From assembly GCA_002396065.1 (NCBI GenBank), contig DGWE01000087.1, forward strand, positions 1-14,997: a stretch of DNA of 14,997 nucleotides, read 5' to 3'. Source of the stretch: Eubacteriaceae bacterium UBA4266 (GTDB taxonomy: Bacteria; Bacillota; Clostridia; Eubacteriales; Eubacteriaceae). Below the pieces are notes generated by a model. It saw only the letters and a program-made list of their open reading frames with translations, made no database searches and was not told the origin of the DNA. Positions 1-4,940 of the stretch are shown one piece after another; position 1 is the stretch's first letter, and every line of letters begins with the position of its first letter. The position numbers and the translations under genes are program-made.

Positions 1-2
1 GC

Positions 3-47
3 TACGTGGCGAAGCTGAAACCGCTATCGGAGATCCGCGGTGAATGA
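3..47 (+). CDS. C-terminal end of an upstream gene (partial)
   Basis: The frame starting at base 3 is open from the window edge and ends at a TGA at 45-47, giving a 14-residue tail (YVAKLKPLSEIRGE). Its codons (gtg, aag, ctg, gag, atc, cgc) match the G+C-rich usage of the other genes here, and the base composition turns AT-rich right after the stop. The frame starting at base 2 also stays open to 43 but has less typical codons. The tail is too short to identify the protein. Confidence 0.45.
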   Translation, partial: YVAKLKPLSEIRGE

Positions 48-91
48 CGAAGCGTCTACAGAAGCCTATAGCAAATAAGGCCGAAAGGGTT

Positions 92-196
92 AAAATACGT
101 TTTTTCATGGCACGCAAAATGAAACGCAAAAAAATACGTTTCATTTTGCGTTTTATTTTGGGACGAAAAATCGTCAAATACGTGTTTTGCGTTTCA
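92..196. repeat. AT-rich intergenic repeat cluster with competing hairpins
   Basis: The block AAATACGT occurs three times (93-100, 132-139, 176-183). A perfect 15-bp inverted repeat pairs 112-126 with 137-151 around a 10-base A-rich loop and is followed by a T-rich run, so it could terminate the upstream gene. A second 12-bp pairing (120-131 with 185-196) uses part of the same left arm, so the two cannot form together. A third small hairpin pairs 162-166 with 171-175. This fills most of the 266-base gap before the cysteine synthase gene. The open frame 44-292 across it does not look like protein. Confidence 0.6.
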
Positions 197-237
197 ACGA
201 GACTATTTAAGACTACCGATCCTCTGCTTTTCTGCCT

Positions 238-265
238 TGAGCGCGCGGGTTCAAGGTGTTATACT
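238..265 (+). promoter_or_regulatory. Likely sigma-A promoter of the cysteine synthase gene
   Basis: TTGAGC (238-243) and TATACT (260-265) are separated by 16 bases. This predicts a start near 272 and a leader of about 40 bases. A 6-bp inverted repeat (CCTTGA 235-240, TCAAGG 251-256) overlaps the -35 box and the spacer and could be an operator. I saw no T-box (no AGGGTGGNACCGCG-like motif) or SAM riboswitch in the leader. Confidence 0.5.
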
Positions 266-313
266 ATTCATATCAATTTAAAAATACTTTAGATAGATTA
301 AAAGGAAAAAATG

Positions 314-1252
314 ATGGTATATAATAATGTATTAGAAGCGGTCGGCCACACGCCGATGATTCGGCTGAATCGGCTGACCGAGGACGGCAGCGCGGACATT
401 CTCGTCAAATTTGAAGCGGTGAACGTGGGCGGTTCGATCAAGACACGGACGGCGCTCAACATAATCGAGGCCGCGGAAAAGGAAGGCAAGCTCACGAAGG
501 ATACGGTAATCGTCGAACCGACCTCCGGCAATCAGGGCGTGGGTCTCGCGCTGGTCGGCGCGGTCAAGGGCTACAAGACGGTCATCATCATGCCCGACTC
601 CGTCAGCGAAGAGCGGCGCAAGCTGGTCCGGCATTACGGCGCGGAGGTGATTTTGGTCCACGACGCGGGCGACATCGGCGCGTGCATCTCGGAATGCGCC
701 GCGACTGCGATGCGCATGGCGGCGGACGATCCCCACGTGTTCGTGCCCCAGCAGTTTGAAAATGTCCACAACACCTTGGCGCACAAGCAGTACACCGGCC
801 AGGAAATTCTCGAACAGGTGGACGGGCCAATCGACGGCTTCTGTTCTGGCATCGGCACTGGCGGCACTATCACCGGCGTCGGCGAAGCTCTGAAGGCGGC
901 GAACCCGGACATCACCATCTGGGCGGCGGAACCGGAAAACGCCGCGATCCTCTCCGGCGGGCCGGTGGGCACCCATCTGCAGATGGGCATCGGCGACGGC
1001 GTCATCCCGCCGATTCTGGATCAGCAGATTTATTCGTCCATCTGTATCATCTCCGACGAAGAAGCCCTGGCCACCGCCCAACGGCTGGCCCGGGAGGAAG
1101 GGCTGATGTGCGGGATCTCCAGCGGCACCAACGTCGCGGCGGCCCTGCGCCTCGCCAAAACCCTCGGCCCCGGCAAAACCGTGGTGACGATCCTGCCCGA
1201 TACCGCGGAACGCTATTTTTCGACGCCGCTTTTTGAAGAGCCTTCCATTTAA
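314..1252 (+). CDS. Cysteine synthase family protein (PLP-dependent, fold type II)
   Basis: 312 aa. The family makes L-cysteine from O-acetylserine (or a related activated serine) and sulfide, using PLP in the cytosol. Visible features: the Schiff-base lysine in GGSIKTR (K43), the carboxylate-binding loop TSGNQG (70-75), the phosphate-binding loop GTGGTITG (181-188), and GISSG near the C-terminus (267-271), whose serine contacts the pyridine nitrogen. Length is normal for CysK. Two oddities: the loop reads TSGNQG where classical CysK has TSGNTG, and the lysine region reads NVGGSIKTR rather than NPGGSVKDR, so the exact substrate may differ. ATG 311 is also possible, but AAAGGA (301-306) is 7 bases from 314 and only 4 from 311. 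No terminator is obvious directly after the gene. Transcription may run to the hairpin at 1548-1585. Confidence 0.85.
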   Translation: MVYNNVLEAVGHTPMIRLNRLTEDGSADILVKFEAVNVGGSIKTRTALNIIEAAEKEGKLTKDTVIVEPTSGNQGVGLALVGAVKGYKTVIIMPDSVSEERRKLVRHYGAEVILVHDAGDIGACISECAATAMRMAADDPHVFVPQQFENVHNTLAHKQYTGQEILEQVDGPIDGFCSGIGTGGTITGVGEALKAANPDITIWAAEPENAAILSGGPVGTHLQMGIGDGVIPPILDQQIYSSICIISDEEALATAQRLAREEGLMCGISSGTNVAAALRLAKTLGPGKTVVTILPDTAERYFSTPLFEEPSI

Positions 1253-1437
1253 AAGACTTGGTGGAGGTAACTTTAGAGTTATATCTCATTGAGTTTGGTA
1301 ATAATAATTAACACAGTGAATATCCCTTTATCAAATACAGATTTTAATTAGAAATGGCATTTCCTTAAGATAGGAATATAAGATGGTGGAATTTCATTTC
1401 TTCAAATATTGCAGACTCGAGGCATTGATAGGCATGA

Positions 1438-1536
1438 ATAAACCAAGTAGTGACGGATTTCAACGCCGAGGCCATCAAGGCCAAAAGCGCGCTCGACAGC
1501 GTCGACAGTCACGCCTCCGCGCGGTTAAAAGAATAA
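1438..1536 (+). pseudogene. C-terminal remnant of a decayed gene
   Basis: A short frame follows the stop at 1435-1437 and runs to TAA at 1534-1536. From 1450 it reads V-T-D-F-N-A-E-A-I-K-A-K-S-A-L-D-S-V-D. Its G+C-rich third positions and helical, Ala/Lys/Asp-rich composition match the real genes here, while the bases on both sides are AT-rich. It has no good start codon or ribosome site, and a strong terminator lies only 11 bases beyond the stop. I read it as the preserved 3' end of a deleted gene together with its terminator. The parent protein is not recognisable. A small functional ORF cannot be excluded but is unlikely. Confidence 0.35.
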
Positions 1537-1547
1537 AAAACTGCCTA

Positions 1548-1585
1548 CAGGCCGTTTTCAGAATCATCTGAGGACGGCCTGTTTT
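1548..1585 (+). terminator. Rho-independent terminator
   Basis: CAGGCCGT (1548-1555) pairs with ACGGCCTG (1574-1581). Inside it, TT/GG can form wobble pairs, then TCAGA/TCTGA closes on an ATCA tetraloop, for 15 stacked pairs followed by TTTT. It would end the remnant at 1438-1536 and any read-through from the cysteine synthase gene. Confidence 0.8.
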
Positions 1586-1588
1586 GCA

Positions 1589-1617
1589 TTGACAAAAAGG
1601 GCGGTTCCTTATAAACT
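1589..1617 (+). promoter_or_regulatory. Promoter of the glutamate-cysteine ligase-like gene
   Basis: A consensus -35 TTGACA (1589-1594) lies 17 bases from TAAACT (1612-1617). An 11-bp direct repeat TTATAAACTAT occurs at 1609-1619 and again at 1624-1634, spanning the -10 box and the likely start. The pair could be a tandem operator. The leader is about 55 bases long. Confidence 0.6.
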
Positions 1618-1677
1618 ATATCTTTATAAACTATCAAAACAATAGGGTTATATTCACGCAAGACGAGGAGAATCAGC

Positions 1678-3072
1678 ATGCATATCGATAATTTGGATCG
1701 GGCCATTTACGAGCGGTTTATCGTCCCGACGCAGCGGCCGCGGACGGACAAGGCAGGCATCGAATTTGAGCTGCCGATCGTCAACCGCGAGTCTAAGCCA
1801 GTGGATTTTGACGCGGCGCATCAGGTGGCCGAGGATTTTACCGCCCATTTCGGCTTCACCCAGACGGCGCGGGACGTGGACGGCTTCATCTACAGTGCGT
1901 CCGATCCGGAAACGGCGGACAATTTGTCTTTCGACTGCAGCTACAACACGGTAGAGCTGTCCTTTGGCACCGCGTCGGACCTGCACGAGCTGAACCGCCG
2001 CTTTGCCGCGTACTACCGCTTTCTTTACGATGGGTTAGACCGCTTCGGCCACACGCTGACCGGGATGGGCATCAATCCGCGTTACGCGGTCAACCGCAAC
2101 GTCCCGGTGGCCAGTGAACGCTACCGCATGCTGCTCCATCACCTCTCGTCATATCCGGCGTACGAAAAGACCAGCCTTTTCCCCTTTCACCACCACCCGA
2201 ATTTTGGGCTGTTCTCCTGTGCCAGTCAAGTGCAGCTGGATGTGGAAGACAAACATCTGCCGGAGGTGCTCAACACCTTTAACCGGCTGGAGCCGCTGAA
2301 GGCGCTGTTGTTCGCCAATTCGATTTGGATGGAGGACGGTCAGACCCTGCTCTGCGCCCGGGATTATTTCTGGCGCAACAGCCTTCACGGGTTCAATCCC
2401 CATAACGTGGATATGTTCGCGGCGGATTTCGACTCGGTCGACGACATCGTCGCGTACATCCGCAGCATGAGCCTGTACTGCGTCGAGCGGGACGGTCAGT
2501 ACATCAATTTCGCACCGACGCCGTTAGCTGATTATTTTGCGTCGGACCGGATCAAGGGTGAAGTCCTCGACGGCAACGGGTACAAGACGATCGCCTTTAC
2601 GCCCGAAGCGGCCGATCTCAAGGATCTGCGCTCCTTCAAATTTGAGGATTTGACTTTCCGCGGCACCGTGGAATTCAGAAGCGTCTGCGAGCAGCCGGTT
2701 GGCGAGATCTTTGCGGCCAGCGCGCTGCACGTCGGCCTGATGGAAAAGCTCCCCGAGCTGACAGCATTATTAGCACAGGACCGCACGATTTACCACAAGG
2801 GCTACACGGCGGCCGAGCTGCGGCAGCTGTTCGTGCAAAAAGATTTCCCGGGAAATATTTTCGACAGAAAGGCGGTTTCGACGCTGATTCTAAGGGTTCT
2901 GGATCTTGCTAAGGCTGGTCTGGCACAGAGGGGCATGGACGAGGAAGATTTCTTGGCGCCCCTTTACCCGAGGGCGGAAAGGCTGGAATCGCCGGCGGTC
3001 GAGCTGATGAACGGGCTTGCGCATGGCGAAACGATTGAGGATTACATTGAAAAATTCGGCCGGCTGGATTGA
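1678..3072 (+). CDS. Glutamate-cysteine ligase-like protein (gamma-glutamylcysteine synthetase family)
   Basis: 464 aa, start supported by GAGGAG 7 bases upstream. The family joins the gamma-carboxyl of glutamate to cysteine using ATP, the first step of glutathione or gamma-glutamylcysteine synthesis. Recognisable family features, read by eye: GIEFELP near the N-terminus (27-33), an acidic strand D-C-S-Y-N-T-V-E-L (86-94), the core strand SQVQLDV (183-189), and GTVEFRSVCEQP (329-340), which together give the Glu-rich ATP/metal site of the GCS superfamily. It is a stand-alone ligase: no ATP-grasp domain follows as in bifunctional GshF, and no gshB is in the window, so the product may be gamma-glutamylcysteine itself. 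It lies about 425 bases downstream of the cysteine synthase gene, with its own promoter. A ligase for another amine acceptor (as for YbdK/EgtA relatives) is the main alternative. Confidence 0.7.
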   Translation: MHIDNLDRAIYERFIVPTQRPRTDKAGIEFELPIVNRESKPVDFDAAHQVAEDFTAHFGFTQTARDVDGFIYSASDPETADNLSFDCSYNTVELSFGTASDLHELNRRFAAYYRFLYDGLDRFGHTLTGMGINPRYAVNRNVPVASERYRMLLHHLSSYPAYEKTSLFPFHHHPNFGLFSCASQVQLDVEDKHLPEVLNTFNRLEPLKALLFANSIWMEDGQTLLCARDYFWRNSLHGFNPHNVDMFAADFDSVDDIVAYIRSMSLYCVERDGQYINFAPTPLADYFASDRIKGEVLDGNGYKTIAFTPEAADLKDLRSFKFEDLTFRGTVEFRSVCEQPVGEIFAASALHVGLMEKLPELTALLAQDRTIYHKGYTAAELRQLFVQKDFPGNIFDRKAVSTLILRVLDLAKAGLAQRGMDEEDFLAPLYPRAERLESPAVELMNGLAHGETIEDYIEKFGRLD

Positions 3073-3129
3073 ATGAAAATATGATGCGAAAGAGTTGTAA
3101 AAGCGCGGCGTTTTTTCGCTAAGTATAAA

Positions 3130-3195
3130 CGCATCTGTCAAAAGAGGGTCATCAAATTGATCCGTCTCGATTTACTTGACGGATGCGCTTTTTTT
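3130..3195 (+). terminator. Long-loop terminator after the ligase gene
   Basis: CGCATCTGTCAA (3130-3141) pairs with TTGACGGATGCG (3176-3187), 12 pairs with one G-T wobble, and is followed by C and seven Ts (3189-3195). The loop of about 34 bases is unusually long and contains the smaller palindrome TCAAATTGA. Confidence 0.65.
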
Positions 3196-3205
3196 GTTGC
3201 CTCGA

Positions 3206-3233
3206 TGATACAATAAGGTTCAAATGTTTGAAC
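3206..3233 (+). promoter_or_regulatory. Extended -10 promoter with a start-site palindrome
   Basis: TGATACAAT (3206-3214) is an extended -10 box; no good -35 is present. Four bases downstream lies GTTCAAA-TG-TTTGAAC (3218-3233), a perfect 7+7 inverted repeat that would cover the transcription start. That is a typical repressor-operator position. The TTTGAA half-site also appears in the OhrR-controlled promoter near 9412-9426. Confidence 0.5.
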
Positions 3234-3261
3234 AAACCACTGAAAGAAAGGAATCCACAAG

Positions 3262-4002
3262 ATGATTTTATATTTTACAGGGACGGGCAACAGCCGCCAT
3301 GTGGCGGAAAAGATCGCGGAGGCGACGGGCGATGCCATTGAAAACATCGCGGTTCATCTGAGAAAACACGACGTCGGCAGCTACACCTCTGAAAAGCCCT
3401 ACGTCTTTGTCGGGCCGGTTTACGCCGGCCGATTTCCAAAGGTGATGACTAAATATATCGAAAAGGCGCAGTTTGGCGGCAGCCGTCAGGCCTATTTTGT
3501 CGCGACCTGCGCGGAAACCCCGTGGATCACGGCGAAATACACGAAGAAGCTGGCCGATGCCAAAGGGTTCGACGTGCTGGGCTTTCGTTCAGTGCTCATG
3601 CCCCAGAGCTACACCACGGCGGGTATGGCACAGCCCGATGAAGTGAACCAAAAGATTCTCGCAAAGGCAGAGGTGAAAATCGAAGCCCTTGCCAAACAGA
3701 TTGCGAAGGGCATCCGGCTCCAGCCGGAACCCCTCGGCAAATCCTGGATGTCCACCATCGCGAATCCCCTGATGTACGCGACGATGATGGGAACCAAGAA
3801 ATTTACGGTCAGCGACGCGTGCATCGGCTGCGGTACCTGCGTCAAGAACTGCCCCCTCGGCAATATCCGGCTGGTCGGCGAAAAGCCGGTTTGGGGCCGC
3901 GACTGCACCCAGTGCTGCGCCTGCATCGGCAGCTGCCCGGTGAGCGCGATTGAGTACGGCAAAAAGACGATCGGCAAACCGAAATATTATTACGGCAAAT
4001 AA
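3262..4002 (+). CDS. EFR1-type flavodoxin/ferredoxin fusion protein
   Basis: 246 aa. The N-terminal half is flavodoxin-like: TGTGNSRHVA (6-15) forms the FMN phosphate loop, and GPVYAGRFP (51-59) resembles the second flavin loop. The C-terminal quarter is a 2[4Fe-4S] ferredoxin with CIGCGTCVKNCP (Cys187, 190, 193, 197) and CTQCCACIGSCP (Cys215, 218, 221, 225, plus an extra Cys219). This architecture is the EFR1 family of anaerobes, cytosolic electron carriers whose partners are mostly unknown. The start follows AAAGGAA about 10 bases upstream. The gene is monocistronic, bounded by the terminator at 3130-3195 and the one at 4037-4068. The palindrome at the promoter suggests repression by a dimeric regulator. 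Confidence 0.85.
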   Translation: MILYFTGTGNSRHVAEKIAEATGDAIENIAVHLRKHDVGSYTSEKPYVFVGPVYAGRFPKVMTKYIEKAQFGGSRQAYFVATCAETPWITAKYTKKLADAKGFDVLGFRSVLMPQSYTTAGMAQPDEVNQKILAKAEVKIEALAKQIAKGIRLQPEPLGKSWMSTIANPLMYATMMGTKKFTVSDACIGCGTCVKNCPLGNIRLVGEKPVWGRDCTQCCACIGSCPVSAIEYGKKTIGKPKYYYGK

Positions 4003-4036
4003 ACGAGCGGTGCCAAACGGCAGACTGCATGAAGCG

Positions 4037-4068
4037 AAGCGCCAGCGTCAGTAGGCTGGCGCTTTTTT
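4037..4068 (+). terminator. Rho-independent terminator
   Basis: AAGCGCCAGC (4037-4046) pairs perfectly with GCTGGCGCTT (4055-4064) around an 8-base loop and ends in six Ts. It terminates the flavodoxin/ferredoxin gene. Confidence 0.9.
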
Positions 4069-4100
4069 GGTACGTGGCTTTTGAAATAGGATAAGTTTTA

Positions 4101-4172
4101 CGTCCAGCCGATTGATTTTTCGTCCAAAATCGTATAGAAGTTGGACGAAAAGATGGCACAGTTGGACGATAA
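4101..4172. repeat. Cluster of four CGTCCA / TGGACG elements
   Basis: TTTTCGTCCAA (4117-4127) and TTGGACGAAAA (4141-4151) are perfect 11-bp inverted repeats with a 13-base spacer. Flanking them are TTTTACGTCCA (4096-4106, the shared CGTCCA at 4101-4106) and TTGGACGATAA (4162-4172). That makes two copies in each orientation within about 75 bases. No T-run follows, so it is not a normal terminator. GGACGAAAA also occurs at 161-169 in the first intergenic repeat region. Confidence 0.6.
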
Positions 4173-4287
4173 GCAAGGTGTCAGCGTCAGTATATTTAAA
4201 CGATGTTGAAAATAATGTAATGTAAAATTACAGAAAATAAAATTTGTAAACTTTTTACGCGATGTATCTTGTCATAGAGCAGGCTGT

Positions 4288-4308
4288 ATGATACCGTTTA
4301 AGTATCAT
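4288..4308. promoter_or_regulatory. Inverted repeat upstream of the TM2 gene
   Basis: ATGATAC (4288-4294) and GTATCAT (4302-4308) form a perfect 7+7 inverted repeat ending 22 bases before the start codon. TTGTCA (4269-4274) could be a -35 box, but no well-spaced -10 is clear. The repeat is either an operator or a leader hairpin. The rest of the AT-rich stretch 4173-4287 shows nothing else I can name. Confidence 0.4.
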
Positions 4309-4330
4309 TTAATAATATGCGAGGTGACTT

Positions 4331-4879
4331 ATGAACAAAATACTCCGAATTGCTGGTGACAAGGTCTATATCGGCAAGGATAACGGCGAAATGGTGGAAG
4401 TGAAACTGCAGGACGTCGTTTATGAAAATCCGCAGGTGGGCGATGAAGTCGTGATGTACACTTCCGATACAGCGACCCTGATCGATCTTAAGTCGCCGAA
4501 GGCAGCGCCGCGGAAAGCGGCGGCTCAGGAAGCGCCTAAAATGTCAATGGCTGACCGGGAAATCAAGGAACCAGCTCGGCCGAAACCGGTTCAGCGCCCC
4601 GTACAGCCGGTGGCCCCGCAGCCTGCGCCGGTGGCGTATAACGAAAAAAGATACAACAAGCACGTGTTCGTCTGGGTGTTTACTTTCCTGCTCGGCGGGC
4701 TCGGCATCGACCGCTTTGTCAGAGGACAGGTGGGGCTGGGTATTTTGAAGCTGATCACCTGTGGCGGCGTCGGTATTTGGGCCACTGTCGACTGGATTAT
4801 CGGATTGGTGAAGGTTTACGGCAGTGCCTACGGACAAGACGAAGAAGTGGTCTTCATTGACGGAAAATATACAAAATAG
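4331..4879 (+). CDS. TM2-domain membrane protein
   Basis: 182 aa. Residues 1-53 form a small beta-rich segment of unknown function (alternating charged and hydrophobic residues, with Gly turns such as A-G-D-K-V-Y-I-G). Residues 56-102 are a Pro/Ala/Lys-rich linker. Residues 109-163 are a TM2 domain: two hydrophobic helices (111-125 and about 135-161) joined by G-I-D-R-F-V-R-G. TM2 proteins are small membrane proteins of poorly known role. The soluble N-terminal addition is less common. GAGGTGA (4321-4327) is the ribosome site. The gene is monocistronic and converges on the phosphoesterase gene through the shared terminator. Confidence 0.8.
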   Translation: MNKILRIAGDKVYIGKDNGEMVEVKLQDVVYENPQVGDEVVMYTSDTATLIDLKSPKAAPRKAAAQEAPKMSMADREIKEPARPKPVQRPVQPVAPQPAPVAYNEKRYNKHVFVWVFTFLLGGLGIDRFVRGQVGLGILKLITCGGVGIWATVDWIIGLVKVYGSAYGQDEEVVFIDGKYTK

Positions 4880-4891
4880 GGCGAAATAATA

Positions 4892-4924
4892 AAAAACCAG
4901 ATGGTTCACAACCATCTGGTTTTT
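4892..4924. terminator. Bidirectional terminator between convergent genes
   Basis: A perfect 15-bp inverted repeat (4892-4906 with 4910-4924) around a 3-base loop, with an A-run on the left and a T-run on the right. It can terminate both the plus-strand TM2 gene and the minus-strand phosphoesterase gene. Confidence 0.93.
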
Positions 4925-4940
4925 GTCGTAATGACGGGCG

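Noticed and set aside
44..292. 82-codon open frame at the start of the window
   Set aside because: Lys/Arg/Phe-rich translation of a repeat-rich AT region, with no ribosome site and crossing the hairpins and the -10 box of the next gene.
48..310. Possible T-box or SAM riboswitch before the cysteine synthase gene
   Set aside because: No T-box sequence and no terminator directly before the gene. The predicted leader is only about 40 bases.
332..1081. 249-codon open frame on the minus strand
   Set aside because: Antisense to the cysteine synthase gene; Arg/Asp-rich translation with no known domain.
1383..1571. 62-codon open frame between cysteine synthase and the ligase
   Set aside because: Its end lies inside the terminator stem, and its Arg-rich second half is the out-of-frame reading of the more plausible remnant at 1438-1536.
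4043..4192. Direct repeat CAGCGTCAGTA (4043-4053 and 4182-4192)
   Set aside because: Only two copies, one of them part of a terminator hairpin. Probably chance or too little to interpret.
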